Source: Prosopocoilus inquinatus (Eukaryota > Arthropoda > Insecta > Coleoptera > Lucanidae). From it: a stretch of 64,000 nucleotides of DNA. The notes beneath the pieces are model-generated. The model saw nothing but the letters and a program-made list of their open reading frames with translations. It did no database searches and was not told where the DNA came from. A program made the position numbers and the translations under genes. How positions within the stretch are numbered: position 1 is the first letter of the stretch; each line of letters begins with the position of its first letter. Location: assembly GCA_036172665.1 (NCBI GenBank), contig JAYKNF010000065.1, positions 1 to 64,000 of the forward strand, written 5' to 3'. Below, one piece after another: positions 1-11,909 of the stretch.

Positions 1-2682
1 TAAAGATCGATTAGATACATCACAGGAGCAACGCTAATGCGTGTTGTTTCGTTTAAAACTATTTCCAGCTTCAGCTGCGTCCGAGAAATTCTTATCTCAC
101 TTCAGAGTTACTGGAGCCCATCCAAACGCCAAATAACATGATAGATGAGTAAGGATCGATTAGATACATCACAGGAACAACGCTAATACGTGTTGTTTCG
201 TTCAAAACTATTTCCAGCTTCTGCTGCGTCCGAGAACTTTGTATCTCACATCAGAGTTACTGGAGTCCATTCAAACATCAAATAACATGATAGATGAGTA
301 AGGATCGATTAGATACATCACAGGAACAACGCTAATGCGTGTTGTTTCATTTAAAACTATTTCCAGTTTCTGCTGCGTCCGAAAATTTCGTATCTCACAT
401 CAGAGTTACTGGAGTCCATCGAAACGCCAAATAACATGATAGATGAGTAAGGATCGATTAGATACATCACAGGAACAACGCTAATGCGTGTTGTTTCGTT
501 TAAAACTATTTCCAGCTTCTGCTGCGTCCGAAAATTTCGTATCTCACATCAAAGTTACTGGAGTCCATCGAAACGCCAAATAACATGATAGATGAGTAAG
601 GATCGATTAGATACATCACAGGAACAACGCTAATGCGTGTTGTTTCGTTTAAAATTATTTAAAGCTTCAGCTGCGTCCGAGAATTTCGTATCTCACTTCA
701 GAGTTACTGGAGCCCATCCAAACGTCAAATAACATGATAGATGAGTAAGGATCGATTACATACATCACAGGAACAACGCTAATGAGTGTTGTTTCATTTA
801 AAACTATTTCCAGCTTGTGCTGCGTCCGAAAATTTCGTATCTCACATCAGAGTTACTGGAGTTCATCGAAACGTCAAATAACATAGTAGATAAGTAAGGA
901 TCGATTAGATACATCACAGGAACAACGCTAATACGTGTTATTTCGTTCAAAACTATTTCCAGCTTCTGCTGCGTCCGAGAACTTTGTATCTCACATCAGA
1001 GTTACTGGAGTCCGTTCAAACGTCAAATAACATGATAGATGAGTAAGGATCGATTAGATACATCACAGGAACAACGCTAATACGTGTTGTTTCGTTGAAA
1101 ACTATTTCCAGTTTCTGCTGCGTCCGAAATCTTTGTATCTCACATCAGAGTTACTGGAGTCCATCCAAACGTCAAATGACATGATAGATGAGTAAGGATC
1201 GATTAGATACATCACAGGAACAACGCTAATACGTGTTATTTCGTTTAAAACTATTTCCAGCTTCTGCTGCGTCCGAAAACGTCTTACCTCACATCAGACT
1301 TACTGGAGTCCATCCAAACGTCAAATAACATGTTAGATAAGTAAGGATCGTTTAGATACATCACAGGAACAACGCTAATGCGTGTTGTTTCGTTTAAAAC
1401 TATTTCCAGCTGCTGCTGCGTCAGAAAATTTCGTATCTCACATTAGAGTTACTGGAGTCCATCGAAACGTCAAATAACATAGTAGCTAAGTAAGGATCGA
1501 TTAGATACATCACAGGAACAACGCTTATACGTGTTGTTTCGTTCAAAACTATTTCCAGCTTCTGCTGCGTCCAAAAACTTTGTATCTCACATCAGAGTTA
1601 CTGGAGTCCATCCAAACGTAAAATAACATGATAGATGAGTAAGGATCGATTAGATACATCACAGGAACATCGTTAATGCGTGTTGTTTCTTTTAAAACTA
1701 TTTCCAGCTTCTGCTGCGTCCGAAAACATCGTATCTCACATCAGAGTTACTTGAGTACATCGAAACATCAAATAACATGTTAGATAAGTAAGGATCGATT
1801 AGATACAGCAAAGGAACAACGCTAATACGTGTTGTTTCGTTTAAAACTATTTCCAGTTCCTGCTGCGTCCAAAAACTTTGTATCTCACATCAGATTTACT
1901 GGAGTCCTTCCAAACGTCAAATAACATGTTAGATAAGTAAGGATCGTTTAGATACATCACAGGAACAACGCTAATACGTGTTGTTTCGTTCAAAACTATT
2001 TCCAGCTTCTGCTGCGTCCGAGAACTTTGTATCTCACATCAGAGTTACTGGAGCCCATCCAAACGTCAAATAACATGATAGATGAGTAAGGATCGATTAG
2101 ATACATCACAGGAACAACGCTAATACGTGTTGTTTCGTTTAAAACTATTTCCAGCACCTGCTGCGTCCAAAAATTTCGTATCTCACATCAAAGTTACTGG
2201 AGTCCATCGAAACGCCAAATAACATGATAGATGAGTAAGGATCGATTAGATACATCACAGGAACAACGCTAATACGTGTTGTTTCGTTCAAAACCATTTC
2301 CAGCTTCTGCTGCGTCCGAGAACTTTGTATCTCACATCAGAGTTACTGGAGTCCATTCAAACATCAAATAACATGATAGATGAGTAAGGATCGATTAGAT
2401 ACATCACAGGAACAACGCTAATGCGTGTTGTTTCATTTAAAACTATTTCCAGTTTCTGCTGCGTCCGAAAATTTCGTATCTCACATCAGAGTTACTGGAG
2501 TCCATCGAAACGCCAAATAACATGATAGATGAGTAAGGATGGATTAGATACATCACAGGAACAACGCTAATGCGTGTTGTTTCGTTTAAAACTATTTCCA
2601 GCTTCTGCTGCGTCCGAAAATTTCGTATCTCACATCAAAGTTACTGGAGTCCATCGAAACGACAAATAACATGATAGATGAG

Positions 2683-2829
2683 TAAGGATCGATTAGATAC
2701 ATTACAGGAACAAAGCTAATGCGTGTTGTTTCGTTTAAAACTATTTCCAGTTTCTGCTGCGTCCAAAAATTTCGTATCTCATCAGAGTTACTGGAGTCCA
2801 TCGAAACGCCAAATAACATGATAGATGAG
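2683..2829. repeat. 147-bp monomer with a 2-bp deletion
   Basis: This monomer reads TATCTCATCAG where others read TATCTCACATCAG, a loss of one CA. It also carries CATTACAGG and ACAAAGCTAATG near its start. The same set of changes recurs in the monomer at 30684-30830, so the deletion predates the 28-kb-spaced duplication. On the minus strand it shifts the reading frame past the usual stop and so creates an apparent 86-codon open frame (2592-2852), which I regard as an accident. Confidence 0.95.
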
Positions 2830-3872
2830 TAAGGATCGATTAGATACATCACAGGAACAACGCTAATGCGTGTTGTTTCGTTTAAAACTATATCCAGCTT
2901 CTGCTGCGTCCGAAAATTTCGTATCTCACATCAAAGTTACTGGAGTCCATCGAAACGCCAAATAACATGATAGATGAGTAAGGATCGATTAGATACATCA
3001 CAGGAGCAACGCTAATGCGTGTTGTTTCGTTTAAAACTATTTCCAGCTTCAGCTGCGTCCGAGAACTTCTTATCTCACTTCAGAGTTACTGGAGCCCATC
3101 CAAACGCCAAATAACATGATAGATGAGTAAGGATCGATTAGATACATCACAGGAACAACGCTAATACGTGTTCTTTCGTTCAAAACTATTTCCAGCTTCT
3201 GCTGCGTCCGAGAACTTTGTATCTCACATCAGAGTTACTGGAGTCCATTCAAACATCAAATAACATGATAGATGAGTAAGGATCGATTAGATACATCACA
3301 GGAACAACGCTAATACGTGTTGTTTCATTTAAAACTATTTCCAGTTTCTGCTGCGTCCGAAAATTTCGTATCTCACATCAGAGTTACTGGAGTCCATCGA
3401 AACGCCAAATAACATGATAGATGAGTAAGGATCGACTAGATACATCACAGGAACAACGCTAATGCGTGTTGTTTCGTTTAAAACTATTTCCAGCTTCTGC
3501 TGCGTCCGAAAATTTCGTATCTCACATCAAAGTTACTGGAGTGTATCGAAACGCCAAATAACATGATAGATGAGTAAGGATCGATTAGATACATCACAGG
3601 AACAACGCTAATGCGTGTTGTTTCGTTTAAAACTATTTCCAGCTTCAGCTGCGTCCGAGAACTTTGTATCTCACATAAGAGTTACTGGAGTCCGTTCAAA
3701 CGTCAAATAACATGATAGATGAGTAAGGATCGATTAGATACATCACAGGAACAACGCTAATACGTGTTGTTTCGTTTAAAACTATTTCCAGCTTCTGCTG
3801 CGTCCGAAAACGTCTTACCTCACATCAGACTTACTGGAGTCCATCCAAACGTCAAATAACATGTTAGATAAG

Positions 3873-4170
3873 TAAGGATCGTTTAGATACATCACAGGAA
3901 CAACGCTAATGCGTGTTGTTTCGTTTAAAACTATTTCCAGCTTCTGCTGCGTCCGAAAATTTAGTATCTCTCATCAGAGATACTGGAGTCCATCCAAACG
4001 TCAAATAACATGATAGATGAGTAAGGATCGATTAGATACATCACAGGAACAACGCTAATACGTGTTGTTTCGTTGAAAACTATTTCCAACTTCTGCTGCG
4101 TCCGAAATCTTTGTATCTCACATCAGAGTTACTGGAGTCCATCCAAACGTCAAATAACATGATAGATGAG
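3873..4170. repeat. K-L dimer at a site occupied by W-J in the duplicate
   Basis: These two monomers are of class K (TTTAGTATCTC, CAGAGATAC) and an L-like class (GTTGAAAAC, AAATCTTTGT). At the matching place in the downstream duplicate (31874-32171) there is instead a W-like monomer (CTTCAGCTGCG, GAACTTTGT, GTCCGTTC) and a J monomer (AACGTCTTACC). Flanks on both sides keep exactly the same 28,001-bp offset, so two whole monomers differ in type without any length change. Confidence 0.85.
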
Positions 4171-7001
4171 TAAGGATCGATTAGATACATCACAGGAACA
4201 ACGCTAATGCGTGTTGTTTCGTTTAAAACTATTTCCAGCTTCTGCTGCGTCCGAAAATTTCGTATCTCACATCAAAGTTACTGGAGTCCATCGAAACGCC
4301 AAATAACATGATAGATGAGTAAGGATCGATTAGATACATCACAGGAACAACGCTAATGCGTGTTGTTTCGTTTAAAACTATTTCCAGCTTCTGCTGCGTC
4401 CGAGAACTTCTTATCTCACTTCAGAGTTACTGGAGCCCATCCAAACGTCAAATAACATGATAGATGTGTAAGGATCGATTAGATACATCACAGGAACAAC
4501 GCTAATACGTGTTGTTTCGTTCAAAACTATTTCCAGCTTCTGCTGCGTCCGAGAACTTTGTATCTCACATCAGAGTTACTGGAGTCCATTTAAACGTCAA
4601 ATAACATGATAGATGAGTAAGGATCGATTAGATACATCACAGGAACAACGCTAATGCGTGTTGTTTCGTTTAAAACTATTTCCAGCTTCTGCTGCGTCCG
4701 AAAATTTCGTATCTCACATCAGAGTTACTGGAGTCCATCGAAACGTCAAATAACATGATAGATGAGTAAGGATCGATTAGATACATCACAGGAACAACGC
4801 TAATGCGTGTTGTTTCATTTAAAACTATTTCCAGCTTCTGCTGCGTCCGAAAATTTCGTATCTCACCTCAGAGATACTGGAGTCCATCCAAACGTCAAAT
4901 AACATGATAGATGAGTAAGGATCGATTAGATACATCACAGGAAAAACGCTAATACGTGTTTGTTCGTTTAAAACTATTTCCAGCTCCTGCTGCGTCCAAA
5001 AACTTCGTATCTCACATCAGAGTTACTAGAGTCCGTCGAAACGTCAAATAACATGATAGATGAGTAAGGATCGATTAGATACATCACAGGAACAACGCTA
5101 ATGCGTGTTGTTTCGTTTAAAACTATTTCCAGCTTCAGCTGCGTCCGAGAACTTCGTATCTCACTTCAGAGTTACTGGAGCCCATCCAAACGTCAAATAA
5201 CATGACAGATGAGTAAGGATCGATTACATACATCACAGGAACAACGCTAATGCGTGTTGTTTCATTTAAAACTATTTCCAGCTTCTGCTGCGTCCGAAAA
5301 TTTCGTATCTCACATCAGAGTTACTGGAGTCCATCGAAACGTCAAATAACATAGTAGCTAAGTAAGGATCGATTAGATACATCACAGGAACAACGCTAAT
5401 ACGTGTTGTTTCGTTGAAAACTATTTCCAGCTTCTGCTGCGTCCGAAACCTTTGTATCTCACATCAGAGTTACTGGAGTCCATCCAAACGTCAAATAACA
5501 TGATAGATGAGTAAGGATCGATTAGATACATCACATCAACAACGCTAATACTTGTTGTTTCGTTTAAAACTATTTCCAGCTTCTGCTGCGTCCGAAAACG
5601 TCGTATCTCACATCAGAGTTACTGGAGTCCATCGAAACATCAAATAACATGATAGATAAGTAAGGATCGATTAGATACAGCACAGGAACAACGCTAATAC
5701 GTGTTGTTTCGTTCAAAACTATTTCCAGCTTCTGCTGCGTCCGATAACTTTGTATCTCACATCAGAGTTACTGGAGTCCATCCAAACGTCAAATAACATG
5801 ATAGATGAGTAAGGATCGATTAGATACATCACAGGAACAACGCTAATGCGTGTTGTTTCGTTTAAAACTATTTCCAGCTTCTGCTGCGTCCGAAAATTTC
5901 GTATCTCACATAAAAGTTACTGGAGTCCATCGAAACGCCAAATAACATGATAGATGAGTAAGGATCGATTAGATACATCACAGGAACAACGCTAATGCGT
6001 GTTGTTTCGTTTAAAACTATTTCCAGCTTCAGCTGCGTCCGAGAACTTCTTATCTCACTTCAGAGTTACTGGAGCCCATCCAAACGCCAAATAACATGAT
6101 AGATGAGTAAGGATCGATTAGATACATCACAGGAACAACGCTAATACGTGTTGTTTCGTTCAAAACCATTTCCAGCTTCTGCTGCGTCCGAGAACTTTGT
6201 ATCTCACATCAGAGTTACTGGAGTCCATTCAAACATCAAATAACATGATAGATGAGTAAGGATCGATTAGATACATCACAGGAACAACGCTAATACGTGT
6301 TGTTTCGTTGAAAACTATTTCCAGCTTCTGCTGCGTCCGAAATCTTTGTATCTCACATCAGAGTTACTGGAGTACATCCAAACGTCAAATAACATGATAG
6401 ATGAGTAAGGATCGATTAGATACATCACATCAACAACGCTAATACTTGTTGTTTCGTTTAAAACTATTTCCAGCTTCTGCTGCGTCCGAAAGCGTCGTAT
6501 CTCACATCAGAGTTACTGGAGTCCATCGAAACATCAAATAACATGATAGATAAGTAAGGATCGATTAGATACAGCACAGGAACAACGCTAATACGTGTTG
6601 TTTCGTTCAAAACTATTTCCAGCTTCTGCTGCGTCCGATAACTTTGTATCTCACATCAGAGTTACTGGAGTCCATCCAAACGTCAAATAACATGATAGAT
6701 GAGTAAGGATCGATTAGATACATCACAGGAACAACGCTAATGCGTGTTGTTTCGTTTAAAACTATTTCCAGCTTCTGCTGCGTCCGAAAATTTCGTATCT
6801 CACATCAAAGTTACTGGAGTCCATCGAAACGCCAAATAACATGATAGATGAGTAAGGATCGATTAGATACATCACAGGAACAACGCTAATGCGTGTTCTT
6901 TCGTTTAAAACTATTTCCAGCTTCAGCTGCGTCCGAGAACTTCTTATCTCACTTCAGAGTTACTGGAGTCCATTGAAACGTCAAATAACATGATAGATGA
7001 G

Positions 7002-9832
7002 TAAGGATCGATTAGATACATCACAGGAACAACGCTAATGCGTGTTGTTTCATTTAAAATTATTTCCAGCTTCTGCTGCGTCCGAAAATTTCGTATCTCA
7101 CATCAGAGTTACTGGAGTCCATCGAAACGTCAAATAACATGATAGATGAGTAAGGATCGATTAGATACATCACAGGAACAACGCTAATGCGTGTTGTTTC
7201 ATTTAAAACTATTTCCAGCTTCTGCTGCGTCCGAAAATTTCGTATCTCACATCAGAGATACTGGAGTCCATCCAAACGTCAAATAACATGATAGATGAGT
7301 AAGGATCGATTAGATACATCACAGGAACAACGCTAATACGTGTTGTTTCGTTTAAAACTATTTCCAGCTCCTGCTGCGTCCAAAAACTTCGTATCTCACA
7401 TCAGAGTTACTAGAGTCCGTCGAAACGTCAAATAACATGATAGATGAGTAAGGATCGATTAGATACATCACAGAAACAACGCTAATGCGTGTTGTTTCGT
7501 TGAAAACTATTTCCAGCTTCTGCTGCGTCCGAAAATTTCGTATCTCACATCAGAGTTACTGGAGTCCATCGAAACGTCAAATAACATAGTACCTAAGTAA
7601 GGATCGATTAGATACATCACAGGAACAACGCTAATACGTGTTGTTTCGTTGAAAACTATTTCCAGCTTCTGCTGCGTCCGAAATCTTTGTATCTCACATC
7701 AGAGTTACTGGAGTACATCCAAACGTCAAATAACATGATAGATGAGTAAGGATCGATTAGATACATCACATCAACAACGCTAATACTTGTTGTTTCGTTT
7801 AAAACTATTTCCAGCTTCTGCTGCGTCCGAAAACGTCGTATCTCACATCAGAGTTACTGGAGTCCATCGAAACATCAAATAACATGATAGATAAGTAAGG
7901 ATCGATTAGATACAGCACAGGAACAACGCTAATACGTGTTGTTTCGTTCAAAACTATTTCCAGCTTCTGCTGCGTCCGATAACTTTGTATCTCACATCAG
8001 AGTTACTGGAGTCCATCCAAACGTCAAATAACATGATAGATGAGTAAGGATCGATTAGATACATCACAGGAACAACGCTAATGCGTGTTGTTTCATTTAA
8101 AATTATTTCCAGCTTCTGCTGCGTCCGAAAATTTCGTATCTCACATCAGAGTTACTGGAGTCCATCCAAACGTCAAATAACATGATAGATGAGTAAGGAT
8201 CGATTAGATACATCACAGGAACAACGCTAATGCGTGTTGTTTCGTTTAAAACTATTTCCAGCTTCTGCTGCGTCCGAGAACTTCTTATCTCACTTCAGAG
8301 TTACTGGAGCCCATCCAAACGCCAAATAACATGATAGATGAGTAAGGATCGATTAGATACATCACAGGAACAACGCTAATACGTGTTGTTTCGTTCAAAA
8401 CTATTTCCAGCTTCTGCTGCGTCCGAGAACTTTGTATCTCACATCACAGTTACTGGAGTCCATTCAAACATCAAATAACATGATAGATGAGTAAGGATCG
8501 ATTAGATACATCACAGGAACAACGCTAATGCGTGTTGTTTCATTTAAAACTATTTCCAGTTTCTGCTGCGTCCGAAAATTTCGTATCTCACATCAGAGTT
8601 ACTGGAGTCCATCGAAACGCCAAATAACATGATAGATGAGTAAGGATCGATTAGATACATCACAGGAACAACTCTAATGCGTGTTGTTTCGTTTAAAACT
8701 ATTTCCAGCTTCAGCTGCGTCCGAGAACTTCGTATCTCACTTCAGAGTTACTGAAGCCCATCCAAACGTCAAATAACATGATAGATGAGTAAGGATCGAT
8801 TACATACATCACAGGAACAACGCTAATGAGTGTTGTTTCATTTAAAACTATTTCCAGCTTGTGCTGCGTCCGAAAATTTCGTATCTCACATCAGAGTTAC
8901 TGGAGTCCATCGAAACGTCAAATAACATAGTAGATAAGTAAGGATCGATTAGATACATCACAGGAACAACGCTAATACGTGTTATTTCGTTTAAAACTAT
9001 TTCCAGCTTCTGCTGCGTCCGAAAACGTCTTACCTCACATCAGACTTACTGGAGTCCATCCAAACGTCAAATAACATGTTAGATAAGTAAGGATCGTTTA
9101 GATACATCACAGGAACAACGCTAATGCGTGTTGTTTCTTTTAAAACTATTTCCAGCTTCAACTGCGTCCGAGAACTTCGTATCTCACTTCAGAGTTACTG
9201 GAGCCCATCCAAACGTCAGATAACATGATAGATGAGTAAGGATCGATTACATACATCACAGGAACAACGCTAATGCGTGTTGTTTCATTTAAAACTATTT
9301 CCAGCTTGTGCTGCGTCCGAAAATTTCGTATCTCACATCAGAGTTACTGGAGTCCATCCAAACGTCAAATAACATGATAGATGAGTAAGGATCGATTAGA
9401 TACATCACAGGAACAACGCTAATACGTGTTGTTTCGTTTAAAACTATTTCCAGCTTCTGCTGCGTCCGAAAACGTCTTACCTCACATCAGACTTACTGGA
9501 GTCCATCCAAACGTCAAATAACATGTTAGATAATTAAGGATCGTTTAGATACATCACAGGAACAACGCTAATGCGTGTTGTTTCGTTTAAAACTATTTCC
9601 AGCTTCTGCTGCGTCCGAAAATTTAGTATCTCACATCAGAGATACTGGAGTCCATCCAAACGTCAAATAACATGATAGATGAGTAAGGATCGATTAGATA
9701 CATCACAGGAACAACGCTAATACGTGTTGTTTCGTTGAATACTATTTCCGGCTTCTGCTGCGTCCGAAATCTTTGTATCTCACATCAGAGTTACTGGAGT
9801 CCATCCAAACGTCAAATAACATGATAGATGAG
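7002..9832. repeat. 19-monomer higher-order repeat, reference copy (HOR-1)
   Basis: Nineteen monomers of 149 bp in this order, with starts and marks: M 7002 (CATTTAAAATTATTTCC, TCGAAACGTC); N 7151 (CATTTAAAAC, CAGAGATAC); O 7300 (AGCTCCTGC, CCAAAAACTTCGT, CCGTCGAAACG); P 7449 (CACAGAAACAACG, then CATAGTACCTAAG; CATAGTAGCTAAG in other copies); Q 7598 (GTTGAAAAC, AAATCTTTGT, GAGTACATCC); R 7747 (CACATCAACAACG, TACTTGTTG, AACGTCGTATC); S 7896 (TACAGCACAGG, CCGATAACTTTG); T 8045 (M-like but CATCCAAACGTC); U 8194 (CTTCTGC with GAACTTCTT); C 8343; D 8492 (CATTTAAAAC, AGTTTCTGC, TCGAAACGCC); E 8641 (AACTCTAATGCG); F 8790 (ATTACATAC, AATGAGTG, GTAGATAAG); G 8939 (GTTATTTCG, AACGTCTTACC); H 9088 (TTTCTTTTAAAAC, AACGTCAGATAAC); I 9237 (ATTACATAC, CTTGTGCTG); J 9386 (AACGTCTTACC, GATAATTAAGG); K 9535 (TTTAGTATC, CAGAGATAC); L 9684 (TTTCCGGCTTC). 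The next M begins exactly 2831 bp after the first. Confidence 0.9.
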
Positions 9833-10474
9833 TAAGGATCGATTAGATACATCACAGGAACAACGCTAATGCGTGTTGTTTCATTTAAAATTATTTCCAG
9901 CTTCTGCTGCGTCCGAAAATTTCGTATCTCACATCAGAGTTACTGGAGTCCATCGAAACGTCAAATAACATGATAGATGAGTAAGGATCGATTAGATACA
10001 TCACAGGAACAACGCTAATGCGTGTTGTTTCATTTAAAACTATTTCCAGCTTCTGCTGCGTCCGAAAATTTCGTATCTCACATCAGAGATACTGGAGTCC
10101 ATCCAAACGTCAAATAACATGATAGATGAGTAAGGATCGATTAGATACATCACAGGAACAACGCTAATACGTGTTGTTTCGTTTAAAACTATTTCCAGCT
10201 CCTGCTGCGTCCAAAAACTTCGTATCTCACATCAGAGTTACTAGAGTCCGTCGAAACGTCAAATAACATGATAGATGAGTAAGGATCGATTAGATACATC
10301 ACAGAAACAACGCTAATGCGTGTTGTTTCGTTGAAAACTATTTCCAGCTTCTGCTGCGTCCGAAAATTTCGTATCTCACATCAGAGTTACTGGAGTCCAT
10401 CGAAACGTCAAATAACATAGTAGCTAAGTAAGGATCGATTAGATACATCACAGGAACAACGCTAATACGTGTTG

Positions 10475-10491
10475 TTTCGTTGAAAACTATT
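10475..10491 (+). other. CENP-B-box-like half motif (example in a Q monomer)
   Basis: Monomer positions 47-63 read TTTCGTTGAAAACTATT here. Against the mammalian CENP-B box YTTCGTTGGAARCGGGA, the first 13 bases agree at 12 places, including the essential TTCG, A and first C. The last four (CGGG-A tail beyond the C) do not match, so only 12 of 17 agree and the essential GGG is absent. Other classes carry T or C at the eighth place, and the CATTTAAAAC classes lose the CpG. The match is recorded as similarity only. Binding by any CENP-B-like protein is unproven. Confidence 0.3.
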
Positions 10492-11322
10492 TCCAGCTTC
10501 TGCTGCGTCCGAAATCTTTGTATCTCACATCAGAGTTACTGGAGTACATCCAAACGTCAAATAACATGATAGATGAGTAAGGATCGATTAGATACATCAC
10601 ATCAACAACGCTAATACTTGTTGTTTCGTTTAAAACTATTTCCAGCTTCTGCTGCGTCCGAAAACGTCGTATCTCACATCAGAGTTACTGGAGTCCATCG
10701 AAACATCAAATAACATGATAGATAAGTAAGGATCGATTAGATACAGCACAGGAACAACGCTAATACGTGTTGTTTCGTTCAAAACTATTTCCAGCTTCTG
10801 CTGCGTCCGATAACTTTGTATCTCACATCAGAGTTACTGGAGTCCATCCAAACGTCAAATAACATGATAGATGAGTAAGGATCGATTAGATACATCACAG
10901 GAACAACGCTAATGCGTGTTGTTTCATTTAAAATTATTTCCAGCTTCTGCTGCGTCCGAAAATTTCGTATCTCACATCAGAGTTACTGGAGTCCATCCAA
11001 ACGTCAAATAACATGATAGATGAGTAAGGATCGATTAGATACATCACAGGAACAACGCTAATGCGTGTTGTTTCGTTTAAAACTATTTCCAGCTTCTGCT
11101 GCGTCCGAGAACTTCTTATCTCACTTCAGAGTTACTGGAGCCCATCCAAACGCCAAATAACATGATAGATGAGTAAGGATCGATTAGATACATCACAGGA
11201 ACAACGCTAATACGTATTGTTTCGTTCAAAACTATTTCCAGCTTCTGCTGCGTCCGAGAACTTTGTATCTCACATCAGAGTTACTGGAGTCCATTCAAAC
11301 ATCAAATAACATGATAGATGAG

Positions 11323-11462
11323 TAAGGATCGATTAGATACATCACAGGAACAACGCTAATGCGTGTTGTTTCATTTAAAACTATTTCCTGCGTCCGAAAA
11401 TTTCGTATCTCACATCAGAGTTACTGGAGTCCATCGAAACGCCAAATAACATGATAGATGAG
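11323..11462. repeat. 140-bp D monomer with a private 9-bp deletion
   Basis: The monomer reads CTATTTCCTGCGTCCG where D monomers read CTATTTCC, then AGTTTCTGC, then TGCGTCCG. The nine bases AGTTTCTGC are missing. The duplicate monomer downstream (39333-39481) is full length, as are the D monomers of the other HOR copies, so the deletion arose after the 28-kb-spaced duplication. It shifts all later offsets between the copies from 28,001 to 28,010. Confidence 0.95.
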
Positions 11463-11611
11463 TAAGGATCGATTAGATACATCACAGGAACAACTCTAAT
11501 GCGTGTTGTTTCGTTTAAAACTATTTCCAGCTTCAGCTGCGTCCGAGAACTTCGTATCTCACATCAGAGTTACTGGAGTCCATCCAAACGTCAAATAACA
11601 TGATAGATAAG

Positions 11612-11909
11612 TAAGGATCGATTAGATACATCACAAGAACAAGACGAATACGTGTTGTTTCGTTCAAAACTATTTCCAGCTTCTGCTGCGTCCGAGAACT
11701 TTGTATCTCACATCAGAGTTACTGGAGTCCATTCAAGCGTCAAATAACATGATAGATGAGAAAGGATCGATTAGATACATCACAGGAACAAGACGAATAC
11801 GTGTTGTTTCGTTCAAAACTATTTCCAGCTTCTGCTGCGTCCGAGAACTTTGTATCTCACATCAGAGTTACTGGAGTCCATCGAAACGTCAAATAACATA
11901 GTAGATAAG
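11612..11909. repeat. Single-monomer tandem duplication with a private variant
   Basis: Two neighbouring monomers share ACAAGACGAATACG, seen nowhere else in the window, together with GTTCAAAAC and GAACTTTGT. The second begins AAAGGATCG instead of TAAGGATCG at 11761, removing a plus-strand TAA that is present in nearly every other monomer. This is why a 66-codon open frame appears at 11701-11901. The second monomer ends as class F (TCGAAACGTC, CATAGTAGATAAG), so it is a hybrid. The extra unit explains the 149-bp jump in offset against the downstream duplicate. Confidence 0.85.

Larger units (their letters stand above)
1..7001. repeat. Left mixed-order satellite domain (47 monomers)
   Basis: These 47 monomers do not follow the 19-monomer order found to the right. 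My reading is B C D A E F W Q G P-like V1 V2 V3 V4 V5, then C D A (2-bp-deleted monomer) A B C D A W J K L A U C, then N O E P Q R S A B C Q R S A B. Class marks: A has CACATCAAAG and TCGAAACGCC; B has CTTCAGCTGCG, GAACTTCTT and GCCCATCCAAACGCC; C has GTTCAAAAC, GAACTTTGT and ATTCAAACATC; W has GTCCGTTCAAACG. The Q-R-S triplet occurs twice, six monomers apart (R at 5512 and 6406). Everything from 2236 rightward recurs 28,001 bp downstream. Confidence 0.85.

Noticed and set aside
2592..2852. 86-codon open frame on the minus strand
   Set aside because: It exists only because a 2-bp deletion near 2780 shifts the frame past the usual stop. It spans parts of three satellite monomers and has no start context, domain or homology signal.
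11701..11901. 66-codon open frame on the plus strand
   Set aside because: It appears because a TAA at the monomer start is AAA at 11761. It begins at a TTG inside satellite sequence and is not conserved in other monomers.
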